64,000 bases of DNA from Microbacterium terricola (GTDB lineage: Bacteria; Actinomycetota; Actinomycetes; Actinomycetales; Microbacteriaceae): the NCBI RefSeq assembly GCF_027943945.1, contig NZ_AP027141.1:1240001-1304000 (forward strand). The letters run 5' to 3'. Below, piece after piece: positions 28,038 to 38,480 of this stretch. The notes beneath the pieces were generated by a model. That model was given only the letters and a program-made list of their open reading frames with translations, was not told where the DNA came from and did no database searches. The stretch's first letter is position 1, and every line of letters begins with the position of its first letter. The translations under genes were made by a program, and so were the position numbers.

Positions 28038-28161
28038 TGTGTGGTCCTCTCGTCGCGTATTCAGGTATAACGAAGCCACCTGTGCGGATCATCCGAACGG
28101 AGGGCGTCCTGGAGGCATTCACAGAGGATGCTCAGCCGCCGAAAGCGTGGCTGTGCGCGGG

Positions 28162-28941
28162 TCAGCGGCGGAAGGCGGCGATCGCCAGATCCGCGCGATC
28201 GGTGACGATCCCGTCGACCCCCAGGGCGACCAGCCGGGTCATGTCGGCCGGGTCGTTCACCGTCCACACGTGGACCTCGGTGCCGGCCGAATGGGCGGCC
28301 GCGACGAGGCGCGGAGAGAGCACGCGCAGCCGGCCCTGCCGCTCCGGGATCTGCAGCGCGTCGATGCCGTCCAGCAGCCGGGCAGCGCCGCGCCGCGACC
28401 GGGCGACCAGCGCGCCCAGCAGCCGTGCGATCGTCGCCGAGCCCGCCGACGTCGCCGGGCGGGCGCCGCCGCTCGCCGCGACCGCGGCCTCGAGCGCGGC
28501 GCGGCGCCGGCCGTCGGAGAAGCTCGTGAGCAGCACGCGGTCGGCGTGCGCGCCGACGAGCCGGCCGACCGGCAGTGCGGCAGCATCCGCCTTCACGTCG
28601 AGGTTGAACCGCACGGTCGGGAACGACTCCAGCGCCTGGCGGAGCGTGAGGAGACCGCCGTGGTGGGCCATGAGGCGTTCGAGCTCCGCCGCGGTGACGT
28701 CGGCGACGGGCCGCGGGTCGCCGGTCACTCGGCGCAGGTCGACGTCGTGGAAGAGGACCACGACACCGTCGGCGGTGACGTGGCAGTCCGACTCCACATA
28801 GTCGGCGCCGATGGCGTGCGCGGCGGCGACGGCCGCGAACGAGTTCTCCGCGGGAGCGTGCCCATCGGCGTCCGGCACCGCGAGTCCGCGATGCGCGAGG
28901 ATCCGCGGCCGGTCGGCCGGCGCGAACCAGGGGTGGGTCAC
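28162..28941 (-). CDS. Glycerophosphodiester phosphodiesterase family protein
   Basis: A 259-residue GDPD-type TIM-barrel enzyme that hydrolyses glycerophosphodiesters to glycerol-3-phosphate and an alcohol. The catalytic AHRG is at residues 16-19, followed by APENSFAA and the metal-binding ESDCHVTADGVVVLFHD. No signal peptide is seen. The GTG start at 28941 overlaps the stop of the SPFH gene by four bases, which fixes the start and ties the gene into an operon with SPFH and NfeD. Confidence 0.9.
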   Translation of the reverse strand: MTHPWFAPADRPRILAHRGLAVPDADGHAPAENSFAAVAAAHAIGADYVESDCHVTADGVVVLFHDVDLRRVTGDPRPVADVTAAELERLMAHHGGLLTLRQALESFPTVRFNLDVKADAAALPVGRLVGAHADRVLLTSFSDGRRRAALEAAVAASGGARPATSAGSATIARLLGALVARSRRGAARLLDGIDALQIPERQGRLRVLSPRLVAAAHSAGTEVHVWTVNDPADMTRLVALGVDGIVTDRADLAIAAFRR

Positions 28942-29918
28942 GGTGCGGGCGGAGCCGGCGGGATCTGCGGGGTCGGCTCGGCCGGGTGAGCCGACTTCTC
29001 GGCGCGATCGGCGGCATCCTTCACCGTGTTCGCGAACGCACCGCTCACACCCTTGAGAGCCTCGGTGAACTCGCTCGGGATGATCCACAGCTTGCTCGAC
29101 GGGCTCTCGCTGATCTTGGGCAGCGTCTGCAGGTACTGGTAGGCGAGCAGCTTGGGGTCGGGGTCGCCCTGGTGGATGGCGCTGAAGACGGTCGTGATCG
29201 CCTCGGCCTCGCCCTGCGCACGCAGGACCGCGGCAGCCTTGTCGCCCTCGGCCTTCAGGATCTCGGCCTGCCGCTGGCCCTCAGCGGTGAGGATCGCCGA
29301 CTGCTTGGTGCCCTCGGCGGTCAGGATCAGCGCACGACGGTCGCGCTCCGCGCGCATCTGCTTCTCCATCGAGTCCTGGATCGAGTGCGGCGGGTCGATC
29401 GCCTTGAGCTCCACGCGTCCGACGCGGATGCCCCACTTGCCGGTGGCCTCGTCGAGCACGAGACGCAGCTGCCCGTTGATGTTGTCGCGGCTGGTCAGCG
29501 CCTCTTCGAGGTTGAGGCCGCCGACGACGTTGCGCAGAGTGGTCGTGGTGAGCTGCTCGACCGCCCCGAGGTAATTGGCGATCTCGTAGGTCGCCGCGCG
29601 CGCGTCGGTCACCTGGAAGTACACGACCGTGTCGATCGAGACGACCAGGTTGTCCTCGGTGATCACCGGCTGCGGCGGGAACGAGACGACCTGCTCGCGC
29701 ATGTCGATCAGGGGACGCAGCCGGTCGATGAACGGCACGAGGAGGTTCAGGCCGGGGCTGAGCGTCTTGTGGTAGCGGCCGAGGCGCTCGACGATGCCGG
29801 CGCTGGCCTGCGGGATGATGCGGATCGAGCGGACGATCACGACCAGCACGAAGATGAAGACCGCGATGGCCAGGAGCCATCCGATCGCGGCGGGGATGAT
29901 GGTCTCGACGTCGGTCAC
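28938..29918 (-). CDS. SPFH/Band 7 (stomatin-prohibitin) membrane protein
   Basis: A 326-residue paraslipin-type protein. One N-terminal membrane helix (about 9-30) is followed by the SPFH domain (VERLGRYHKTLSPGLNLLVPF...), with LRNVVGGLNLEEALTSRDNIN, and an Ala/Glu-rich coiled coil (LILTAEGTKQSAILTAEGQRQAEIL) that drives oligomer formation. Such proteins scaffold membrane microdomains. It overlaps the nfeD-type gene by four bases and the GDPD gene by four bases. Confidence 0.92.
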   Translation of the reverse strand: MTDVETIIPAAIGWLLAIAVFIFVLVVIVRSIRIIPQASAGIVERLGRYHKTLSPGLNLLVPFIDRLRPLIDMREQVVSFPPQPVITEDNLVVSIDTVVYFQVTDARAATYEIANYLGAVEQLTTTTLRNVVGGLNLEEALTSRDNINGQLRLVLDEATGKWGIRVGRVELKAIDPPHSIQDSMEKQMRAERDRRALILTAEGTKQSAILTAEGQRQAEILKAEGDKAAAVLRAQGEAEAITTVFSAIHQGDPDPKLLAYQYLQTLPKISESPSSKLWIIPSEFTEALKGVSGAFANTVKDAADRAEKSAHPAEPTPQIPPAPPAP

Positions 29919-30388
29919 GGGATCTGCTCCTCGGGAAGGGGGCGGACGAAGGCGGTGGCGCCGTCGATGCGGCTGACGCGGACGGGGGTGCCCGGCGCGA
30001 GTTCGCCGTCACCCTCCAGGCGGGCCGTCCAGGTGTCGCCGTTGGACAGCTTGACCTGACCGGAGATGTCGGATGTCGTGGCGAGGATGCGGCCGGAGAG
30101 CCCCCGCAGCGCGTCGACGTTCGACGGAGTGGGGTCCTCTCCTCGCCGGAGCCGGCGCAGGAGCGGCGGGCGCAGGAAGACGACCAGCACGGCGGCAACG
30201 AGGGCCGCGATGATCACCTGCACCCAGAGAGGTGCGCCGAGCAGGTCGGAGCCGAGCCCGGCGAGGCCGCCGATCGACAGCATCAGGAACGTGAAATCGA
30301 GCGTCAGCATCTCGATGACGAGAAAGACGAGGATCAGGACGAGCCACCCGATCCACGCGAAATCTTCGATGGTCTGGATGAACTCCAC
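29915..30388 (-). CDS. NfeD family protein
   Basis: A 157-residue membrane protein with three N-terminal helices (about 12-75) and a soluble OB-fold C-terminus (GLSGRILATTSDISGQVKLSNGDTWTARLEG). This is the short NfeD form that partners a stomatin, as encoded directly downstream. The GTG start at 30388 has AGGAGG nine bases upstream. Confidence 0.9.
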   Translation of the reverse strand: MEFIQTIEDFAWIGWLVLILVFLVIEMLTLDFTFLMLSIGGLAGLGSDLLGAPLWVQVIIAALVAAVLVVFLRPPLLRRLRRGEDPTPSNVDALRGLSGRILATTSDISGQVKLSNGDTWTARLEGDGELAPGTPVRVSRIDGATAFVRPLPEEQIP

Positions 30389-30459
30389 GATGTGCCTCCT
30401 GTGGTCAGAACCTATCACGCGGCTCCGGCGGGATCCGGGTGGGTGACACGCCCGATTGG

Positions 30460-30465
30460 TAGGGT
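30460..30465 (+). promoter_or_regulatory. -10 element (TAGGGT), leaderless, for the SDR gene
   Basis: TAGGGT lies seven bases before GTG 30473. Confidence 0.5.
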
Positions 30466-30472
30466 CGAAGGC

Positions 30473-31246
30473 GTGACTGACACCCTTGTTCCCCTTCCCG
30501 CCGGCGCCCTCTCGGGCAAGACCGCTCTGGTCACCGGGTCGTCCCGCGGCATCGGCGCTGACACCGTCCGCTACTTCGCCCAGGCGGGGGCGAACGTCGT
30601 GATCAACTTCCGCAACAAGGCCCCGCGGGCCGAGAAGCTGGCGGCCGACCTGCGCGGCCTCGGCGTCGAGGCCCTCGTCGTCGGAGCCGACCTCACCGAC
30701 CCCGCGTCGGTGCAGGCGATGTTCGACGAGGTGCAGCGGACATTCGGCGGGCTCGACATCCTCGTGCTCAACGCCTCCGGCGGCATGGAGTCCGGCATGG
30801 CAGAGGACTACGCGCTCCAGCTCAACCGGGATGCGCAGGTGAACGTCCTCGAGACGGCCCTGCCGCTGCTGACGGACGGGTCGCGCGTCGTGTTCGTCAC
30901 GAGCCACCAGGCCCACTTCATCCGCACCACGCCGACGATGCCCGAGTACGTTCCGGTCGCGCTGTCCAAGCGCGCCGGCGAGGACGCGCTGCGCGAGCGC
31001 ATTCCCGCCCTCGCCGAGAAGGGGATCGGCTTCACCGTGGTCTCCGGCGACATGATCGAGGGCACCATCACCGCGACGCTGCTCGAGCGCGCGAACCCCG
31101 GCGCGATCGCCTCGCGCAAGGAGGACGCCGGACGCCTCTACAACGTCGCCGAGTTCGCTGCCGAGGTCGCGCAGGCGGCCGTCGATCCTGTCCCGGCCGA
31201 CAACACCCGGCTGGTCGGCGACACCTCCTCGTTCGCGGGGGAGTGA
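30473..31246 (+). CDS. SDR family oxidoreductase with altered active site
   Basis: A 257-residue short-chain dehydrogenase fold. The nucleotide motif TGSSRGIG is at about residues 20-27, and LVLNASGG replaces the usual NNAG. In the active-site region the expected YxxxK reads VALSK, so the catalytic Tyr position is Val; a Tyr lies three residues further upstream (EYVPVALSK). The Ser in VTSHQAH is kept. The reaction is therefore uncertain. It is followed one base later by the S9 peptidase start, so they form an operon. Confidence 0.82.
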   Translation: MTDTLVPLPAGALSGKTALVTGSSRGIGADTVRYFAQAGANVVINFRNKAPRAEKLAADLRGLGVEALVVGADLTDPASVQAMFDEVQRTFGGLDILVLNASGGMESGMAEDYALQLNRDAQVNVLETALPLLTDGSRVVFVTSHQAHFIRTTPTMPEYVPVALSKRAGEDALRERIPALAEKGIGFTVVSGDMIEGTITATLLERANPGAIASRKEDAGRLYNVAEFAAEVAQAAVDPVPADNTRLVGDTSSFAGE

Positions 31247-31247
31247 G

Positions 31248-33227
31248 GTGGGTCCGCGCGACATCGAGGCCCTGGTCGCGGTCGGCCGGCCTCAGCTCGC
31301 CCCGGACGGCTCGTTCGCGGTGTTCGCGACGTCGCGGCCCGACCTCGCGGCCAACCGCGCCGTCGGTCAGCTCTGGCGCGTCGAACTGCCGGACGGCTCG
31401 CCGCGCCGCCTGACGCGGGGCATCGCCGACGTGTCGCCGCGCCTGTCGCCCGACGGGGGGTCGGTGGCTTTCATCCGCGGTGACGCGAAGGACAAGTCGC
31501 AGATCTTCGTGATCCCTGCCGCGGGCGGCGAGCCGGTGCAGGCCACCGACGCCCCGCTCGGCGTCGGCTCCTACGCCTGGTCGCCGGACGGTGCCTCGCT
31601 CGCGTACACCGCGCGGATCCCCGAACCGGGCCGATACGGCTCGGTGGAGGGACTGGATGCCGTCGCCGAGGCGCCCCGGCACATCACCGGCATCCGCTGG
31701 CACGCGAACGGGCTCGGCTATCTCGCCGATCGCTCCGCCCAGGTGTTCGTCATCGACGCGCCCGCTGCAGCATCCGAGCCCTTCTATCCGCCGGCCCCCG
31801 CCGTCCGGCCCGACGGCGAGCAGCCGCCGGAGAAGCGCGTGCTCGCCGCGGAGCCGCGACGGCTGACCTCTGGGGCTGCGAGCCACGACGGGGTCGTGTT
31901 CACCGCGGACGGGCGCGAGGTGCTGACCGTGCGCGACGAGATCGAGCACGACGCGATCGATCTGCGCTCGACGGTCGTGGCGATCGCCGTGGACGGCTCA
32001 GGCGAGCGCGAACTCATCGGCCGGGCAGCGCACCTCTCGGTCGACGACGTCACGGTCGCGCCGGACGGGACGATCGCCCTGCTCGCCGCCACCAACGACG
32101 GCATCGACTTCATCGCGCCGGGTGTGGCGCTCTGGATCCTCGGAGACGACGGCCCGCGTCGCCTCACCGACGCCGAGTCCATCGACCTCGGCGAGGTCGG
32201 CAGTCACATCTCCGCCGTCGGCGACGACTTCCTCGTGCAGGACCGCACCAGGGGCAGGGTGCGCCTGCTGCGCGTGACCCGCGCCGGTGAGGTGGCCGAG
32301 GTGCTCGGCGGCGACCACGAGGTCGCCGGCCATGCGGCGGCGGGGGAGCGGGTGGTGGCTGCGGTCGCCACGCCCACGTCCTACGGCGAGCTCGTGCTGA
32401 TCGACGGCGGCGAGGTGCGCACGCTCACCGATTTCGGCGCCGTGGCGGCGGCCGCGGGGAGTGCGGTCCCGGTCGAGCTGAGCGTCGACGCGCGCGACGG
32501 CTATCCGGTGCACGGCTGGGTGGCGACGCCGGCAGGGGAGGGGCCGTTCCCCGTGATCCTGCAGATCCACGGCGGTCCGTACGCGAGCTACGGGGTGCAC
32601 CTGTTCGACGAGACCCAGGTGCTCGTCGACGCCGGCTACGCAGTGGTCTACTGCAACCCCCGCGGTTCGGCGGGCTACGGGCGGGCGCATGGGCGCAGCA
32701 TCCGGCGTGCCATGGGCACCGTCGACTACACCGACATCATGGACTTCCTCGACGGCGCCCTCGCCTCGGACTCTCGCCTGGACGCCGCGCGGGTCGGCGT
32801 GATGGGCGGCTCGTACGGCGGGTACATGACCGCCTGGGTGATCGCGCACGACCACCGGTTCGCCGGAGCGATCGTCGAGCGCGGCTTCCTCGATCCGGTG
32901 AGCTTCCAGGGTACCAGCGACATCGGCGCGTTCTTCGGCGACGAGTATGTGGGCACCAGCGCCGACGACATCGCGCGGCAGAGTCCGATGGCCGTCGTGG
33001 GGCAGGTGACCACGCCGACCCTGGTGATCCACTCCGAGCTCGACTACCGCTGCCCGCTCGAGCAGGCGACGCGGTACTACGCGGCGCTCAAGCGGCAGGG
33101 CACCCCCGCCGAGATGCTGATCTTCCCCGGCGAGAACCACGAGCTGACCCGCGGCGGACAGCCGCGGCACCGGGTGCAGCGCTTCGACGCCGTGCTCGAC
33201 TGGTGGAATCGGATGCTGCCGGCCTGA
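31248..33227 (+). CDS. S9 family prolyl-oligopeptidase-type peptidase
   Basis: A 659-residue serine peptidase of the S9C type. The N-terminal beta-propeller (about 1-400) has WD40-like repeats such as PRLSPDGGSVAFIRG. The C-terminal alpha/beta hydrolase carries nucleophile Ser522 in GGSYGGYMT, Asp599 in SELDYRCP and His631 in GENHELTRGG. It should cleave short peptides in the cytoplasm. The GTG start is one base after the SDR stop. Confidence 0.92.
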   Translation: MGPRDIEALVAVGRPQLAPDGSFAVFATSRPDLAANRAVGQLWRVELPDGSPRRLTRGIADVSPRLSPDGGSVAFIRGDAKDKSQIFVIPAAGGEPVQATDAPLGVGSYAWSPDGASLAYTARIPEPGRYGSVEGLDAVAEAPRHITGIRWHANGLGYLADRSAQVFVIDAPAAASEPFYPPAPAVRPDGEQPPEKRVLAAEPRRLTSGAASHDGVVFTADGREVLTVRDEIEHDAIDLRSTVVAIAVDGSGERELIGRAAHLSVDDVTVAPDGTIALLAATNDGIDFIAPGVALWILGDDGPRRLTDAESIDLGEVGSHISAVGDDFLVQDRTRGRVRLLRVTRAGEVAEVLGGDHEVAGHAAAGERVVAAVATPTSYGELVLIDGGEVRTLTDFGAVAAAAGSAVPVELSVDARDGYPVHGWVATPAGEGPFPVILQIHGGPYASYGVHLFDETQVLVDAGYAVVYCNPRGSAGYGRAHGRSIRRAMGTVDYTDIMDFLDGALASDSRLDAARVGVMGGSYGGYMTAWVIAHDHRFAGAIVERGFLDPVSFQGTSDIGAFFGDEYVGTSADDIARQSPMAVVGQVTTPTLVIHSELDYRCPLEQATRYYAALKRQGTPAEMLIFPGENHELTRGGQPRHRVQRFDAVLDWWNRMLPA

Positions 33228-33235
33228 CAAGACGG

Positions 33236-33265
33236 AAGCGGCCCCGGGTCTCCCCGGGGCCGCTT
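33236..33265. terminator. Terminator between S9 peptidase and HdeD-like genes
   Basis: A 12-base perfect stem (AAGCGGCCCCGG and its complement) around a six-base loop, followed by CGTT. It sits between convergent stops at 33227 and 33282 and is symmetrical enough to serve both. Confidence 0.85.
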
Positions 33266-33281
33266 CGTTCGGTGCGTGCGG

Positions 33282-33836
33282 TCAGGCCTTCTTGCCGAAG
33301 GTGAAGGCGCGGATCACGTTGATGATGCCGAGCACGATCAGCGCGATGCCCAGCAGCCACCACAGGAACACGGCGCCCCACAGCGGGGAGAACATCACCA
33401 CGATGCCGGCGATGATGCTGACGATCGCGAAGAAGACGGTCCAGCCCTTCGACGCGGCGTCGCCCAGAGTCGACAGCGAGACGATGCCCTCGACGACCCA
33501 CATGATGCCGACGAGGATGCCGAAGAACACGGCGAACCAGGCGGTCGAGGCGGTGAGGTTCGCGAACATCAGGACGCCCGCGATGATGAACAGCAGACCG
33601 AGCAGGATGTGGCCGACGCGCGCCCACCCGCCCTTGGTCTTGGAGAAGATGCCGAGGCCCGCGTACACGAGGCCCGCGGCGATGGCGTAGATGGCGATGA
33701 TGGCGGTGACGACCGCGGCAGTCTTGCCGGGCCAGACGAGGATGAGGACACCCACGATGACGGCGATCACACCACCGACGCCGAGTGCGGTGCGAATGCC
33801 GTTGACGGCCGATTTCTCGAGAGACTCGCTGGACAT
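33282..33836 (-). CDS. HdeD family (DUF308) membrane protein
   Basis: A 184-residue integral membrane protein with six predicted helices arranged as DUF308 repeats (for example GVLILVWPGKTAAVVTAIIA and FIIAGVLMFANL). HdeD-type proteins are linked to acid or envelope stress in enterobacteria; the role here is unknown. ATG 33836 is preceded by GAAAGGGGG. A TAGGCT (33879-33884, minus) could be its -10. Confidence 0.85.
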   Translation of the reverse strand: MSSESLEKSAVNGIRTALGVGGVIAVIVGVLILVWPGKTAAVVTAIIAIYAIAAGLVYAGLGIFSKTKGGWARVGHILLGLLFIIAGVLMFANLTASTAWFAVFFGILVGIMWVVEGIVSLSTLGDAASKGWTVFFAIVSIIAGIVVMFSPLWGAVFLWWLLGIALIVLGIINVIRAFTFGKKA

Positions 33837-34002
33837 GCTGGCCCCCTTTCTGGGAGTTACCTGGGAAGGTCCACTCGACAGCCTAGACCCGAGGTCGAAG
33901 GTCGGCAGGGGAGTGGTCGCGCGTGTCGCCGTCCCGTGACCCCGCCGTGACGGACCGCGGACCGGCTGGACAAGGCAAGTCGCCGCGTGACACCATCGCG
34001 CA

Positions 34003-36363
<2,361 letters not shown>

Positions 36364-36396
36364 GCGGGTGCTGCGGGCCCGATCCCGTAATCGCCG

Positions 36397-36410
36397 ATAA
36401 TGCACATTAT
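36397..36410. promoter_or_regulatory. AT-rich palindrome, candidate operator
   Basis: ATAATG-CA-CATTAT is a 6+6 inverted repeat in an otherwise very GC-rich stretch. It is placed 66 bases before the AHSA1-type gene and joined directly to a second palindrome. It contains GATAAT, which could be a -10. Confidence 0.45.
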
Positions 36411-36430
36411 GTCAGTTCCTTCGAACTGAC
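36411..36430. promoter_or_regulatory. Second palindrome, GTCAGTTC/GAACTGAC
   Basis: An 8-base perfect inverted repeat around CTTC follows the first palindrome without a gap. In RNA it would form a stable hairpin in the 5' leader of the AHSA1-type gene. Alternatively it is a protein-binding site. There is no T-run, so a terminator for the UvrA-like gene is less likely. Confidence 0.4.
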
Positions 36431-36475
36431 CCGGATGGTCTCGACATCACCACCCCCCTGCAGAAAGCTGTGGGT

Positions 36476-36961
36476 ATGACGGACGACCACGACCCTGAAC
36501 TCGACCTGACCATCTCTCGCATCATCAGGGCGGAGCGAGCCGCGGTGTGGAATGCATGGGCTGATCCGGCGCTGTTCGTGCGCTGGTGGGTTCCGGCGCC
36601 GCACGTCTGCCGCATCGTCTCCATGGATCTGCGACCGGGCGGCTCGTTCCGCACGGAGTTCAGCGAGGACGGTGTCGCGTTCGGCCCGCACATCACCGGC
36701 TGCTTCCTCGCCGTCGACCCGCTGGAGCGCATCGTGTTCACCGATGCCCTGACCGCGGACTGGCGGCCGGCCGAGTCGGCGTTCCTGACCGCGCGATTCA
36801 CTCTGGCCGACCACCCCGACGGCACCGAGTACACCGCGACCGCGCTGCACCGCAGCAGGGCCGACCGCGACCGGCACGAGCAGCTCGGCTTCCACGAGGG
36901 CTGGGGAACCGTGACACGCCAGCTGGCGGAACTCGTCGAGGCCGGCGCTCAGGGCCGCTGA
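36476..36961 (+). CDS. SRPBCC (AHSA1-type) domain protein
   Basis: A 161-residue START/SRPBCC fold protein of the AHSA1 family, with AERAAVWNAWADPALFVRWWVP, DLRPGGSFRTEF and the C-terminal FHEGWGTVTRQLAELVE typical of that group. Many are encoded with ArsR regulators, but none is adjacent. They bind small hydrophobic ligands; the ligand is unknown. ATG 36476 or GTG 36470 are equally possible starts, since neither has a clear ribosome binding site. Confidence 0.82.
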   Translation: MTDDHDPELDLTISRIIRAERAAVWNAWADPALFVRWWVPAPHVCRIVSMDLRPGGSFRTEFSEDGVAFGPHITGCFLAVDPLERIVFTDALTADWRPAESAFLTARFTLADHPDGTEYTATALHRSRADRDRHEQLGFHEGWGTVTRQLAELVEAGAQGR

Positions 36962-36979
36962 TCCCCCACCGCGAAAACT

Positions 36980-37039
36980 CCTGTTCTGGCGTACACAGGA
37001 CGGTTCGCCCCCGAAACGACCTGTGCTCGCCGGAACAGG
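36980..37039. repeat. Long imperfect intergenic hairpin
   Basis: A 60-base inverted repeat between convergent genes. CCTGTTC pairs with GAACAGG, GGCG with CGCC, CACAGG with CCTGTG and an inner CGGTTCG with CGAAACG (one mismatch), with a CCCC loop. It may be a two-way terminator or a copy of a dispersed palindromic element; the window contains no second copy that I found. Confidence 0.6.
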
Positions 37040-37049
37040 TGCTCCGGGC

Positions 37050-37244
37050 TCACGGTGCGTCGAGGAAGATCTCCTCGATCGACAGGCCGAAGACGCGGGA
37101 GATGCGGAATGCCACCGGAAGGCTGGGATCGAACTTCTCCTTCTCGATCGCGTTGACCGTCTGGCGCGACACGCTCAGCCGCTCCGCGAGCTCCCCCTGC
37201 GTCCAGCCCCGTTCGGCTCTGAGCTCCGTCACGCGATTCCTCAC
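37050..37244 (-). CDS. Small XRE-family regulator
   Basis: A 64-residue stand-alone helix-turn-helix protein (VTELRAERGWTQGELAERLSVSRQTVNAIEKEKFDPS...). This small class often follows a membrane protein gene and represses its own operon. The GTG start overlaps the stop of the membrane protein gene (GTGA), fixing it. Two GTCAAG-N4-CTTGAC palindromes lie in front of the operon and are the natural operator candidates. Confidence 0.88.
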   Translation of the reverse strand: MRNRVTELRAERGWTQGELAERLSVSRQTVNAIEKEKFDPSLPVAFRISRVFGLSIEEIFLDAP

Positions 37245-37651
37245 CGGTACCTCAGCGTGCCGCCCGCGACGGCCAGCACGTAGACGACGCCCATGAGGAC
37301 GGTGAGGAAGGCGATGTCGCTCTCGAAGGCGACCAGCCCCGCGCTCTTCGCGGCGGCGTAGGCGAACCCGCCGACGAGGCCGACGCCGAGCGCCACCGCC
37401 ATGGCGTCCATCAGGATCTTCCGCTGCAGGTCGTCCACTCCCCTGAGGTATCCGGCGTGCACCACGATCCACCCGACGCCGACGGCGACATTCACGGCGA
37501 TCGCGGCCCACGTCACGGCGGGTTCGGTCCACAGCAGCTCCGGCCCGAAGCGCGCCACCGCGAGCGTCGCGATCCACGCGAGCGTCCAGACAGCGAGCCG
37601 GATGACGGCGCTGCTCGCGCGCCGCGCGGCGGTTCCGGTGGTCTCGGGCAC
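37241..37651 (-). CDS. Membrane protein of unknown function, partner of small XRE regulator
   Basis: A 136-residue protein with four predicted membrane helices (starting LAVWTLAWIATLAVARF). It has no recognised domain, although such proteins often accompany small XRE regulators. I choose the GTG at 37651 because GAAGGAG lies eight bases upstream; a longer frame would place the start over the operators. It is the first gene of a two-gene operon. Confidence 0.75.
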   Translation of the reverse strand: MPETTGTAARRASSAVIRLAVWTLAWIATLAVARFGPELLWTEPAVTWAAIAVNVAVGVGWIVVHAGYLRGVDDLQRKILMDAMAVALGVGLVGGFAYAAAKSAGLVAFESDIAFLTVLMGVVYVLAVAGGTLRYR

Positions 37652-37669
37652 TGCGGTCTCCTTCGGGCG

Positions 37670-37687
37670 TGTCAAGTTCGCTTGACA
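37670..37687. promoter_or_regulatory. Operator candidate 1 for the XRE operon
   Basis: TGTCAAG-TTCG-CTTGACA is a perfect 7-base inverted repeat just upstream of the ribosome binding site of the membrane protein gene. Confidence 0.7.
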
Positions 37688-37688
37688 G

Positions 37689-37716
37689 TATCCCTCAGTC
37701 GCCCCAAAAGTCAAGT
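37689..37716 (-). promoter_or_regulatory. Promoter of the XRE operon
   Basis: On the minus strand TTGACT (37711-37716), half of operator 2, is followed by a 16-base gap and GATACT. The -35 thus lies inside operator 2 and the -10 abuts operator 1, a normal layout for self-repression. Confidence 0.55.
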
Positions 37717-37725
37717 GAACTTGAC
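37710..37725. promoter_or_regulatory. Operator candidate 2 for the XRE operon
   Basis: GTCAAG-TGAA-CTTGAC is a second perfect palindrome of the same type, centred 39 bases from the first. It overlaps the -35 region. Confidence 0.7.
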
Positions 37726-37726
37726 A

Positions 37727-38470
37727 TCAACGCCGCGGCGTCCAGCCGAGCGGTCGGGGGTCCTCCCCCGCTGCCCGCTCACGGTCGGCGGCCGATGACC
37801 AGCCCTGCGCAGCACCCGGCCCGTCGAATCCGCCGCGCGCGAGCCGGAAGCCCACGTCGTCCTGGCGCAGTCTCGGCGAGCCGCCCCGGCGCGTGCCCGC
37901 GCGGACGCTCCAGGCGTCGTCGGCGAAGCCGCCGCCGCGGAACACCCGGTAGTCGTCGTAGCGGGCAGGGTCGAGCAGATCCCAGCACCACTCCCAGACG
38001 TTGCCGAGCGTGTCGAAGAGGCCGTTGAGGTTGGGCATCCTGCCCCCGACATCCTGCGCGGTCCGCACGCCGTCGGCCGCCGTCCAGGCGACCTCGGGCA
38101 GCGGCCCGTAGTGCGCACCGGTGGATCCGGCCCGGCACGCGAACTCCCACTCCGCTTCGGTCGGCAGCCGGTAGCCGTCCGCGTCGACGTGCCAGGTGAC
38201 CTCTTCCCCGTCGAACGTGTAGGCGGGGTCGTAGCCCTCCCACTCCGATGCGGCGTTGCAGAAGCGGATCGCCCGCAGCCATGAGACCTCGACCGCGGGG
38301 CGCCGCGGGAACCTCGCCGTCTCCCCCAGCAGCTCGCCGAGCAGCTCCTCGGTGACCGGGAAGACGCCGATCTCGAACGGCTCCAGTTCCACCGTGCGGC
38401 GGGCCTGGCGCCGCGCGTCATGCAGAAGGATCGAGCCGGCGCCGATGGGCGCCAGCTCGATCTCGGTCAT
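37727..38470 (-). CDS. SUMF1/FGE-fold protein lacking catalytic cysteines
   Basis: A 247-residue protein with the sulfatase-modifying-factor fold: VSWLRAIRFCNAASEWEG, DADGYRLPTEAEWEFACRAG, LGNVWEWCWDLLD and RVFRGGGFADDAWSVRAGTRRG ... DVGFRLARGG. In true formylglycine-generating enzymes the last block carries two catalytic Cys and reads GGS; here no Cys is present and it reads GGG. It is thus unlikely to oxidise sulfatase cysteines, and no sulfatase is nearby. Function unknown. Confidence 0.85.
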   Translation of the reverse strand: MTEIELAPIGAGSILLHDARRQARRTVELEPFEIGVFPVTEELLGELLGETARFPRRPAVEVSWLRAIRFCNAASEWEGYDPAYTFDGEEVTWHVDADGYRLPTEAEWEFACRAGSTGAHYGPLPEVAWTAADGVRTAQDVGGRMPNLNGLFDTLGNVWEWCWDLLDPARYDDYRVFRGGGFADDAWSVRAGTRRGGSPRLRQDDVGFRLARGGFDGPGAAQGWSSAADRERAAGEDPRPLGWTPRR

Positions 38471-38480
38471 CTGGGAAGTA

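Noticed and set aside
28038..28161. Hairpin in the gap between rbpA and GDPD genes
   Set aside because: CCGCCG/CGGCGG can pair, but the stem is short and broken; too weak to call.
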